From Candidatus Aegiribacteria sp. (GTDB lineage: Bacteria > Fermentibacterota > Fermentibacteria > Fermentibacterales > Fermentibacteraceae): a stretch of 7,312 nucleotides of DNA. The notes beneath the pieces are model-generated. The model did no database searches. It had not been told where the DNA came from and saw only the letters and a list, made by a program, of their open reading frames with translations. The stretch lies in contig DAOWAG010000056.1 of NCBI GenBank assembly GCA_030634715.1, forward strand, positions 1 through 7,312. Direction: 5' to 3'. The position numbers and the translations under genes were made by a program. Positions 1-5,990 of the stretch are shown here, piece after piece. Positions within the stretch are counted from its first letter, which is position 1, and the number at the start of each line of letters is the position of its first letter.

Positions 1-684
1 TACGGCTCCTACGGCATGAGTCTTGATCCGTCGTTCAGTTTCCTCAGGCTGAGTCTTCTTGACAGAGGTTTCGTCTACGCGATTGCTCACGTCAGGGGAG
101 GTCAGGAGATGGGACGCAAGTGGTACGATGATGGTAAACTTCTGAATAAGATGAACACTTTTACCGATTTCATTGATTGTGCAGAGTATCTCATCGATGA
201 GGGTTATTGTAATGAAGATCTTCTCTTTGCAATGGGTGAGAGCGCGGGAGGTCTTCTTATGGGTGGAGTAGTCAATATGAGACCGGATCTCTGGCAGGGA
301 GTGGTTGCCGGGGTTCCATTCGTGGATGTTGTGACGACTATGCTGGATGAGACAATCCCACTGACAACAAACGAATACAGGGAATGGGGAAATCCTAACG
401 ATCCTGTCTACTATGAATACATGCTTGGTTATTCTCCGTACGACAATGTCACAGAAACCGATTACCCTGCAATGTTTGTGTACGCAGGACTGCATGATTC
501 ACAGGTTGGCTACTGGGAACCTGCGAAATGGATTGCAAAACTCAGGGATTTGAAGACTGATGACAACCCACTCCTGCTGTACACGAATATGGGATCAGGG
601 CATGGAGGTTCCTCGGGAAGGTTCCAGTGGATAGATCAGATGACCTGGGTCTACGCTTTCATTCTGGAGCTCGCAAAACCTTAG
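1..684 (+). CDS. ptrB: Oligopeptidase B (S9A serine peptidase), C-terminal fragment
   Basis: This is the last 227 residues of a prolyl-oligopeptidase-family enzyme. The frame is open from base 1, so the start lies to the left of the window; full-length enzymes are near 690 residues. Oligopeptidase B cleaves small peptides after Arg or Lys, usually in the cytoplasm or periplasm. The fragment is most of the alpha/beta-hydrolase domain. The catalytic triad is visible: Ser in GESAGG (fragment residue 81, codon 241-243), Asp in LHDSQV (residue 166, codon 496-498) and His in GSGHGG (residue 201, codon 601-603). Family signatures include YGSYG at the left edge, [26 protein letters not shown] and [14 protein letters not shown], which favour oligopeptidase B over prolyl oligopeptidase. 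It converges on corA, and a copy of the window's short repeat starts 5 nt after its TAG stop. The N-terminal beta-propeller is not visible. Confidence 0.93.
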   Translation, partial: YGSYGMSLDPSFSFLRLSLLDRGFVYAIAHVRGGQEMGRKWYDDGKLLNKMNTFTDFIDCAEYLIDEGYCNEDLLFAMGESAGGLLMGGVVNMRPDLWQGVVAGVPFVDVVTTMLDETIPLTTNEYREWGNPNDPVYYEYMLGYSPYDNVTETDYPAMFVYAGLHDSQVGYWEPAKWIAKLRDLKTDDNPLLLYTNMGSGHGGSSGRFQWIDQMTWVYAFILELAKP

Positions 685-688
685 TCAC

Positions 689-718
689 GATGGGATCGGA
701 CGTCACTTGCGGCACTTA
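689..718 (-). repeat. Short dispersed repeat, copy C (right half only)
   Basis: Read on the minus strand, these 30 bases match copy A (1909-1938) at 25 of 30 positions and copy B (2011-2040) at 25 of 30. The shared core is AAGTGCCGCAAGTG, then a short variable step and GTCCGA. It sits in the gap between the convergent genes ptrB and corA, 5 nt past the ptrB stop. The left-half motif acctgaccctat of copies A and B is absent here. I aligned it by eye; its function is unknown. Confidence 0.75.
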
Positions 719-741
719 CGAAGTTTAAACCATACGAATGG

Positions 742-1815
742 CTAGATCCATTTCTTCTTTTTGAAATATGAAAGCATTACTATGCTTACAGCAAGCATGA
801 ATCCAAGTATCATGAAATAGCCCCACCTCCAGTTAATCTCCGGCATATATCTGAAATTCATGCCGTAAACGCCTGAGATGAAAGTCAGTGGAATAAAAAT
901 CGTAGCTATGATAGTAAGAACCTTCATTATCTGATTCATTCTGTTACTTACGCTTGAAAGGTACATATCGTGCATCCCGGATATGACGTCCCTGTAAGTT
1001 TCTACGGTATCAATAACCTGTATGGTGTGATCGTATAGATTCCTGAGAAAAACAGCAGTCGATTTTCTGACAAGGTCAGATCCGCTCTTCTCCAGAAGTG
1101 CGATCTCTTCCCTCAGCGGCCAGACGGTTCGCCGCATGAAGAGCATAGCCCTTTTGAATCTATGAATCTTTGAGACATTATCGGGATCCGGGGTCAGAAT
1201 GACCTGATCCTCAATTTCCTCGATCTGATCTCCGATGGTCTCGAGTATAAGGAAGTAGCTGTCCACCACAGCATCAATAAGAGCATATGCGAGATAATCA
1301 GCCCCTTCTCTTCGGATCCTCCCCCTGCATCCCCTTATTTGCTCCCTTACAGTATCGAAGACATCACCTGGCTTCTCCTGGAATGTAATAACGAAGTTCT
1401 CTCCAAGAATCATGCAGACCTGTTCTCTATCCATGCCAGTGTTAATATCAGTAAAGCTCAGCATTTTCAGCACGATGAAGAGATAGCTGTCAAAATCCTC
1501 GAACTTCGGCCTCTGCATGGTATTTAGAATATCCTCGACTGTCAGGGAATGAATATTGAAAAGTTCCCCGATCTCCTCGATAGCTCCTGCATCATGAATG
1601 CCTTCTATGTTGATCCAGACAACATCGGAAGACTTGCAGAGATCGGCGCACTCCTTCGGAGTTGAATTATCCTTTTCTTCGTGCAGGTTCTCGTTGTAGC
1701 GAATATAGGATACCCTGACCTCTTCCATTTTCTTCCTGCCGATGAAAAGAGGAGTTCCCGGCGGCTGACCGGCCTTTTCATGCGCCCTGCGGGAGTAGTT
1801 TATTCTTCCAACCAT
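742..1815 (-). CDS. corA: CorA family Mg2+/Co2+ transporter
   Basis: A complete 357-residue CorA, close to the 351 residues of Thermotoga maritima CorA. It forms a pentameric inner-membrane channel for Mg2+ and Co2+. Residues 1-290 are the cytoplasmic funnel and long stalk helix, with WPLREEIALL near 232-241 and the run YDHTIQVIDTVETYRD at 261-276. TM1 covers about 299-317, followed by the signature YGMN (GMN at 318-320) and the periplasmic loop MPEINW (324-329). TM2 covers about 331-350 and ends in a basic tail, KKKKW. By offset from T. maritima, the regulatory metal-site residue Asp89 is kept as Asp95, but the Asp253 position is Asn259. Asp277 and Asn288 correspond to Asp283 and Asn294. ATG was chosen because AAGGGAG lies 6 nt upstream. 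It appears to be a single-gene unit with its own promoter; it converges on ptrB. Confidence 0.97.
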   Translation of the reverse strand: MVGRINYSRRAHEKAGQPPGTPLFIGRKKMEEVRVSYIRYNENLHEEKDNSTPKECADLCKSSDVVWINIEGIHDAGAIEEIGELFNIHSLTVEDILNTMQRPKFEDFDSYLFIVLKMLSFTDINTGMDREQVCMILGENFVITFQEKPGDVFDTVREQIRGCRGRIRREGADYLAYALIDAVVDSYFLILETIGDQIEEIEDQVILTPDPDNVSKIHRFKRAMLFMRRTVWPLREEIALLEKSGSDLVRKSTAVFLRNLYDHTIQVIDTVETYRDVISGMHDMYLSSVSNRMNQIMKVLTIIATIFIPLTFISGVYGMNFRYMPEINWRWGYFMILGFMLAVSIVMLSYFKKKKWI

Positions 1816-1863
1816 AAGGAGCTCCCTTCAAATGAACGACAACATCAGTATGAATCAGCTTTC

Positions 1864-1893
1864 AGTATAATGCTGTCCAGATGAATTTGCCAG
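1864..1893 (-). promoter_or_regulatory. Putative sigma70-type promoter of corA
   Basis: On the minus strand, CTGGCA (1893-1888) and TATACT (1869-1864) are separated by 18 bp and lie about 50 bp before the corA start. The -10 box matches consensus at 5 of 6 positions and the -35 at 4 of 6. The -35 box abuts the left edge of repeat copy A. This is a by-eye prediction with no UP element or operator evident. Confidence 0.4.
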
Positions 1894-1938
1894 ACCTGAC
1901 CCTATGGCTATGTGCCGGAAGTGGCGTCCGATTCCATG
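1894..1938 (+). repeat. Short dispersed repeat, copy A
   Basis: A 45-bp unit that aligns without gaps to copy B at 1996-2040 (about 34 of 45 identical). It begins with the same 12 bases, acctgaccctat, and its right half also matches copy C. The two units start 102 bp apart. It lies in the corA-hydA gap just upstream of the corA promoter. Next to it, gtccga (1926-1931) and tcggac (1940-1945) form a small inverted repeat, and ccatgc occurs twice (1934-1939 and 1946-1951). Confidence 0.7.
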
Positions 1939-1977
1939 CTCGGACCCATGCTGATTATCAAAATCATAGTATTAAGT

Positions 1978-2008
1978 TATAGGGCCAGGTTCACAACCTG
2001 ACCCTATA
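1978..2008. repeat. 14-bp-arm inverted repeat (strong hairpin), possible hyd operon terminator
   Basis: Arms 1978-1991 and 1995-2008 are complementary over 14 bp with a 3-nt loop (cac on +). The single imperfection is a C/A mismatch if transcribed on the plus strand but a G-U pair on the minus strand, so the stem is unbroken in the hyd transcript. It begins 30 nt after the hydA stop. It could end or protect the 3' end of the hyd mRNA, but it is followed by ACTTAATACT rather than a T-tract, so intrinsic termination is uncertain. The right arm contains the acctgaccctat start of repeat copy B. Confidence 0.75.
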
Positions 2009-2040
2009 TCTAAGTGCAGCAAGTGAAGTCCGACCCCGTT
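1996..2040 (+). repeat. Short dispersed repeat, copy B
   Basis: A 45-bp unit matching copy A, with its last two bases inside the hydA stop codon (2039-2041). Its right half (2011-2040) matches copy C at 25 of 30 positions. Its left 12 bases double as the right arm of the hairpin at 1978-2008. Relative to the upstream gene it has the same orientation as copy C has after ptrB, so both genes run from stop codon directly into the same trailing sequence. Confidence 0.75.
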
Positions 2041-3814
2041 AGTCTCGTTTTGTGTAGTGAGTGTGAAGAAGCTCATGTGATTTGCGACCAAGTGGCTCCT
2101 TCAGAAACTCGGCATAGAGCAGCTGCACTTCAGGGTTAGCGTGTGATTTGCGGAAATGCAGTGCAGCATCCTCCGCGTAAATGGCCGCCGCTCTCTTCTG
2201 CCTTATCTCCGGGTTGGTCGGAATGGGCTGACCGCCACCGCCAAGACATCCTCCAGGACAGGCCATGATCTCGATGAAATGGTAATCCACTTCACCGGCC
2301 TGGATCTTGTCCATGAGCACCTTTGCATTGGCAAGTCCATGAACAACCGCTACTTTCAGAGTGACCCCGGCAAGGAATTCGAATCCGGTAGCCATCCTGT
2401 CGGGTAAGGTGATGGCAGCTTCTCTAATTCCTTCCATTCCCCTGACTGGTTCAACATTCAATCCGTCAAATGGAATCTCCTGACCTGAAATTATTTCGTA
2501 GGCTGTTCTCAAAGCAGCTTCCATGACTCCTCCGGTAGCGCCGAAGATGACTCCCGCTCCGGTAGAATCGCCCATCCATTTGTCGAATTTCTCTTCAGCT
2601 ATTTTCTCGAAGTCGATTCCTGCCTCATCGATCATTCTGGCAAGTTCGCGGGTTGTGAGAACGTAATCAACATCCTTGTAACCACTGTCACGCATTTCGG
2701 GGCGTTCCTTCTCGAATTTCTTCGCGGTACACGGCATGATGGAAACGCTTACAACATCAGCGGGATTTACGCCTTCTTTTCCGGCAAGGTAAGTTTTTAC
2801 CAGAGCGCCAAACATCTGCTGCGGACTTTTGCATGTTGAAACATTCGGAAGCAGTTCAGGATACTTATGTTCGATGAATTTCACCCATCCCGGAGAACAG
2901 CTTGTCATCATCGGTAAAGCCACACTCTCATCTCCATCGACAAGAACTCTCTTCAGCTTGCTTATGAGTTCATGACCCTCTTCAACGATTGTAAGATCGG
3001 CAGAAAAATCGGTATCCAGCACTCTGTCCACTCCCAGACCGCGAATAGCGGCAACCATCTGTCCAGTTGACCTGCCAATAGGAAGTCCGAGAGCTTCCGC
3101 TAATCCGACTCTCACTGCGGGAGCGGTCTGAAACACAACGAATTTCTCAGGATTCTCTATCGCTTCCCAGACAAGCCTTACTTCTGATGTTTCAAACAAC
3201 GCGCCTGTAGGACAACGATTAATGCACTGACCGCACTGAGTACACGGAACATCGTTAAGACTGCGATCCATGAATGTAGAGATAGTGACGGAGGAAGATC
3301 TGCCAACCGGTTTGATTACTGCAACACTCTGCAATTCCTCACAGGTTCTGACACATCGAGTACACATGATGCATCTGCTGTTATCCCTCATTATGCCGGG
3401 GCTGACTTCCTCTATGGATTCCGGTTTTGGTGAAGTCTGATATTCGTTGCTTGTAATATTGTGTTTCTCGGCAAGCTCCTGCAGTTCACAGTTCTTGTTT
3501 CTCTCACACTCCGGACAGTTCACATTATGACTTGCAAGCAGAAGTTTGAGCACTGTCCTTCTCGCGTGTCGGACTTTTTTACTGTGTGTAAGAACAACCA
3601 TGTTTGGAGTGACCGGTGTCACGCATGCGATAGTAAGAGTTCTCCAGCCCTCAACCTCAACAAGACACATTCTGCAGTTGCCTGCAAGAGAAAGGTCGGG
3701 ATGATAGCAAAGTGTAGGAATCTCAACGCCGGCGGTTTCGCAGGCATCGAGGATCGTGACTCCCTCTCTGACACTGGTTGTAGTACCATTGATTGTTACG
3801 GAAATATTGGGCAT
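2039..3814 (-). CDS. hydA: NADH-linked [FeFe] hydrogenase, catalytic subunit HydA (HndD-type)
   Basis: A complete 591-residue protein that reduces protons to H2 (or oxidises H2) in the cytoplasm. N-terminal [2Fe-2S] domain: Cys36, 47, 50 and 64. His-ligated [4Fe-4S] site: His96, Cys100, 103 and 109. Two-cluster ferredoxin domain: Cys148/151/154/158 and Cys191/194/197/201. H-cluster domain from about 225: L1 TSCSPGW (Cys306), L2 MPCTAKKFE (Cys362) and L3 EIMACPGGCLGGGGQP (Cys519 and 523). The small-subunit-like tail follows, from about 533 to 588. Length fits HndD (about 585) and lacks the extra C-terminal [2Fe-2S] domain of T. maritima HydA. L1 has Ser307 where the second Cys of TSCCP is usual. 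ATG was chosen for GGGAGG 6 nt upstream; it overlaps the hydB stop by one base (TAATG), so it is translationally coupled. It is the last gene of the operon. Function is clear; NADH rather than NADPH as donor is inferred. Confidence 0.97.
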   Translation of the reverse strand: MPNISVTINGTTTSVREGVTILDACETAGVEIPTLCYHPDLSLAGNCRMCLVEVEGWRTLTIACVTPVTPNMVVLTHSKKVRHARRTVLKLLLASHNVNCPECERNKNCELQELAEKHNITSNEYQTSPKPESIEEVSPGIMRDNSRCIMCTRCVRTCEELQSVAVIKPVGRSSSVTISTFMDRSLNDVPCTQCGQCINRCPTGALFETSEVRLVWEAIENPEKFVVFQTAPAVRVGLAEALGLPIGRSTGQMVAAIRGLGVDRVLDTDFSADLTIVEEGHELISKLKRVLVDGDESVALPMMTSCSPGWVKFIEHKYPELLPNVSTCKSPQQMFGALVKTYLAGKEGVNPADVVSVSIMPCTAKKFEKERPEMRDSGYKDVDYVLTTRELARMIDEAGIDFEKIAEEKFDKWMGDSTGAGVIFGATGGVMEAALRTAYEIISGQEIPFDGLNVEPVRGMEGIREAAITLPDRMATGFEFLAGVTLKVAVVHGLANAKVLMDKIQAGEVDYHFIEIMACPGGCLGGGGQPIPTNPEIRQKRAAAIYAEDAALHFRKSHANPEVQLLYAEFLKEPLGRKSHELLHTHYTKRD

Positions 3815-4995
3815 TATACACCTCCCTTTCCGTCAGGCAGGTCAATGAACTTCGTGACAATATCAACGAAACAATTCGGTGATGTTTGACCAAGTCCGCA
3901 TTTGCTGCCGAGTTTCATAATCTCCGCAAGCTGGAAAAATGGTTCCAGTTCCTCCATGCTGCTGATCTCTCCGTTTCTGATCAAGTGTGCTGCATCCAGC
4001 AGACGCACATTCCCTTCGCGACAAGTTGTGCACTGTCCACAGGATTCATGCACGAAGAACTCAAGGAAATTCTCAAGAACATCCATCATGTTACGGCTGC
4101 TGTTGAAAACAATCACCGATCCTCCTGGAGGCAGATCATCAAATGAAAGAGATCTTTCCAGTTCGTCCACAGTGATTGTCGCTCCACTGGCTCCGCCCAC
4201 CTGCACAGCCTGCACATCATGTGCACCCGCTGCTTCAAGCAGTTCACCTGCTGATGAACCCATAGGCAGTTCGTACACACCGGGATTTTCGATGTCTCCC
4301 GAGATACTGAACAGTTTAGTACCGGTGCAATCGCCAATACCAAGATCCTGATACCATTCCGCCCCATTGAGGATGATGTGGGGTACAGCGGCGAATGTCT
4401 CAACATTGTTTACAATTGTGGGACGACACAGGTATCCGGAATTAACGGGGTAAGGAGGTTTGTTCCGCGGTACACCGCGTTTACCCTCCAGGCTCTCGAT
4501 AAGTGAAGTCTCTTCTCCGCATACATAGGCTCCTGCGCCGGGTCTGATTTCAATGTCGAAGTTAAAATCCTTGCCCTGTATATTCTTCCCGAGCAGGTTC
4601 TCCCGAATATGATCCTCTCTGGCTTTCTCGATAATTGGAATGAGATACGGATACTCGGCCCGGAGGTAGATAATTCCGTTGGAAGAGCCTATTGCGTAAC
4701 CGGCAATCGTCATTCCCTCGAGAAGTTTCCAGCAGTAATTCTCTATCAGGTATCTGTCCTTGAAGGTTCCCGGTTCACCCTCGTCCGCGTTGCAGATAAC
4801 CATTTTGTTACTGCCGGAAGCCGCACCTGCGAGGTTCCATTTGATACCTGTCGGAAATCCGGCACCACCTCGACCGCGGATTTGAGATTCCCTGACCTCG
4901 AAGACCACATCGGCTTTGGTCATTCCAAGGCTCTTCTTCAAAGCGGAACCTGCATCCGGCTGCTCCGCTGCAGTCAGTATTTTCTTCTCGCTCAT
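3814..4995 (-). CDS. hydB: NADH-linked [FeFe] hydrogenase, NuoF-like flavoprotein subunit HydB (minimal form)
   Basis: A 393-residue NuoF-like subunit that binds FMN and NADH and feeds electrons to HydA. The FMN/NADH fold shows GRGGAGFPTGIKW (41-53), NADEGEPGTF (69-78), YLRAEYP (110-116), GAGAYVCGEETSLIESLEG (153-171) and NNVET (196-200). The C-terminal domain carries one [4Fe-4S] site: SCGQCTTC gives Cys319, 322 and 325, with Cys366 in KCGLGQ as fourth ligand. Bifurcating HydB proteins (about 540-630 residues) add an N-terminal thioredoxin-like [2Fe-2S] domain and a C-terminal two-[4Fe-4S] ferredoxin domain; this protein has neither. It ends at LPDGKGGV and starts only about 40 residues before the glycine-rich loop. 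Both ends are tightly packed against neighbours (14 nt to hydC, 1-nt overlap with hydA), so no missing exon-like piece is likely. GGGAGG lies 9 nt before the ATG, partly over the hydC stop. Confidence 0.95.
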   Translation of the reverse strand: MSEKKILTAAEQPDAGSALKKSLGMTKADVVFEVRESQIRGRGGAGFPTGIKWNLAGAASGSNKMVICNADEGEPGTFKDRYLIENYCWKLLEGMTIAGYAIGSSNGIIYLRAEYPYLIPIIEKAREDHIRENLLGKNIQGKDFNFDIEIRPGAGAYVCGEETSLIESLEGKRGVPRNKPPYPVNSGYLCRPTIVNNVETFAAVPHIILNGAEWYQDLGIGDCTGTKLFSISGDIENPGVYELPMGSSAGELLEAAGAHDVQAVQVGGASGATITVDELERSLSFDDLPPGGSVIVFNSSRNMMDVLENFLEFFVHESCGQCTTCREGNVRLLDAAHLIRNGEISSMEELEPFFQLAEIMKLGSKCGLGQTSPNCFVDIVTKFIDLPDGKGGV

Positions 4996-5009
4996 ATCTA
5001 CTGACCTCC

Positions 5010-5471
5010 CTATTCCAGACCCGCAATAATTCTGCGGGTTTCAGATGGTGTCAGCTGAGTATGAGGAGTGTCGTTTACCAGCATCGCCGGTGCCTGATCA
5101 CATAGTCCGATACAGCTTGTTGTCTCGAGAGTTATCCTGCCGTCAGGTGTTGTCTCGCCTGCTTTTATACCCAGTTCTGCCTCAATGGTCTCAAGAACTT
5201 CTCGGGAACCATTCATCTCGCAACTGATTGTTGTGCAGAAACGTATGATATTCCGACCTCTGGATTCTGTTTTGAAGAAAGAGTAAAAAGAAATTACACT
5301 GTAAATTTCAGCGTTGCTTACACCGACTGCTTTCGCAACAGCAGCAACAGCTTCCTCAGGGATGTAGCTCAGCTCCCTGTTAATTTCTGTAAGGATCTCT
5401 ATGACCGCTTCTCTGCCTGACCCATACTTAGCCACTGCATCGGAAACGATTTTCTGCGGATTGCGGTTCAC
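5010..5471 (-). CDS. hydC: NADH-linked [FeFe] hydrogenase, NuoE-like [2Fe-2S] subunit HydC
   Basis: A 153-residue thioredoxin-like ferredoxin of the NuoE/24-kDa family, the small electron-transfer partner of HydB. The N-terminal helical part (about 1-65) contains the family run AEIYSVISFYSFF (55-67). The cluster domain has the expected four ligands in two pairs: Cys79 and Cys84 (CTTISC), and Cys120 and Cys124 (CIGLC). Length is normal (about 160 for T. maritima HydC). The start is GTG, not ATG. It overlaps the stop of the preceding response-regulator gene as GTGA, has a strong GGAG 6 nt upstream, and gives the right family length. In several clostridial hyd operons a kinase gene and a ferredoxin-like gene lie between hydC and hydB, but here they are adjacent. 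Cofactor content is directly supported; the partnership is inferred from operon order. Confidence 0.95.
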   Translation of the reverse strand: MNRNPQKIVSDAVAKYGSGREAVIEILTEINRELSYIPEEAVAAVAKAVGVSNAEIYSVISFYSFFKTESRGRNIIRFCTTISCEMNGSREVLETIEAELGIKAGETTPDGRITLETTSCIGLCDQAPAMLVNDTPHTQLTPSETRRIIAGLE

Positions 5472-5869
5472 TGATCCCTCCCCTTCTTCAGAACTTCACG
5501 TACTCTGTTAACCAGGATAGCGGGGGGAACGGGTTTCTCGAGGAAAATATCGACAGGGAAGAAGTCAGGATTCTCCTCAGGATTGAAATCGTAACCGGTA
5601 ACTTTGCCAACTGATGTGAGCATGATGATAGGAACATCACTTCTTAGCCTTGAACGTATTCTTCTGGCCACGGCAAAACCCTCATCGGTATGCTCCATCA
5701 TGACATCAAGTATCACGACATCGGGGTTTTCTTCCTTGACCATTCGGAGTCCATCCGCGCCACTCGATGCGGACAGCACTTCAAATCCGCTGGCTTCAAG
5801 CACAATGCTGTTGGCTTCAATGAAATCAGGATCATCATCGACCAGCAGTACTCTTATCTTATCCACCAT
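5468..5869 (-). CDS. Receiver-only (CheY-like) response regulator, first gene of the hyd operon
   Basis: A 133-residue stand-alone receiver domain with no output domain. The acidic pocket is DDD at 11-13, the phospho-acceptor is Asp55 (VVILDVMM), the switch Thr is Thr85 (IIMLTS) and the conserved Lys is Lys112 (FLEKPV). All the residues needed for phosphorylation are present. The stretch between Thr85 and Lys112 is 27 residues, about five longer than in CheY, and carries an aromatic/acidic insert (GYDFNPEENPDFFPVD). It starts at ATG after a GGAAAGGGA purine run. Its TGA stop overlaps the GTG of hydC by 4 nt, so the two should be co-translated. No histidine kinase is in the window. With no DNA-binding domain, it probably acts by protein contact, possibly on the hydrogenase or a kinase/phosphatase partner; that role is inference. 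Confidence 0.92.
   Translation of the reverse strand: MVDKIRVLLVDDDPDFIEANSIVLEASGFEVLSASSGADGLRMVKEENPDVVILDVMMEHTDEGFAVARRIRSRLRSDVPIIMLTSVGKVTGYDFNPEENPDFFPVDIFLEKPVPPAILVNRVREVLKKGRDQ
5476..5484 (-). promoter_or_regulatory. Ribosome binding site of hydC
   Basis: On the minus strand a purine-rich run, AGGGGAGGG, precedes the GTG start, with GGAG ending 6 nt before it. It lies within the last codons of the response-regulator gene. It supports the GTG at 5471 as the real hydC start, since no ATG lies nearby in frame. Confidence 0.7.
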
Positions 5870-5990
5870 CGTATTCCCTTTCCTTTACTCTATTAATTCG
5901 TAACCAGTATTCTTCATAAATTCAAGCCGGAAATATAAGCATTTTTTTCCAGATCCTGCCACAATAGAAAGATGCCTGTTCCCTCAAATG
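5870..5990 (-). other. Intergenic region expected to hold the hyd operon promoter
   Basis: This 121-bp, AT-rich gap lies between the end of ahcY and the response-regulator start, so it is the natural place for the hyd promoter. On the minus strand there is a TATATT at 5937-5932 and a TTGAAT further downstream, but I find no pair with good -35/-10 boxes and spacing. I see no Rex-type palindrome (TTGTGAA-like half sites) and no convincing terminator hairpin for ahcY. Read-through from ahcY is therefore possible. Confidence 0.3.

Noticed and set aside
238..252. GESAGG instead of the more common GGSAGG around the ptrB catalytic Ser
   Set aside because: The second position of this motif varies among oligopeptidase B homologues, and the triad is intact.
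730..741. Possible terminator after corA: ccat/atgg stem followed by TTTAAAC on the minus strand
   Set aside because: The stem is only 4 bp and the T-run only three bases, too weak to call a terminator.
1866..1871. TATAAT on the plus strand as a forward promoter
   Set aside because: No suitable -35 box and no plus-strand gene downstream; it overlaps the better minus-strand TATACT of corA.
3814..4995. hydB as a truncated pseudogene
   Set aside because: All FMN, NADH and [4Fe-4S] motifs are intact, and both ends are tightly fitted to neighbouring genes; it is a short architecture, not a broken gene.
2156..5227. Open frames of 60-150 codons on the strand opposite hydA, hydB and hydC, and one alternate frame inside hydB
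   Set aside because: They lie wholly within genes with strong family matches, have no recognisable domains and look like frame shadows.
5942..5948. Run of seven T on the plus strand as a terminator
   Set aside because: Genes on both sides are on the minus strand, where it reads as A, and no stem precedes it.
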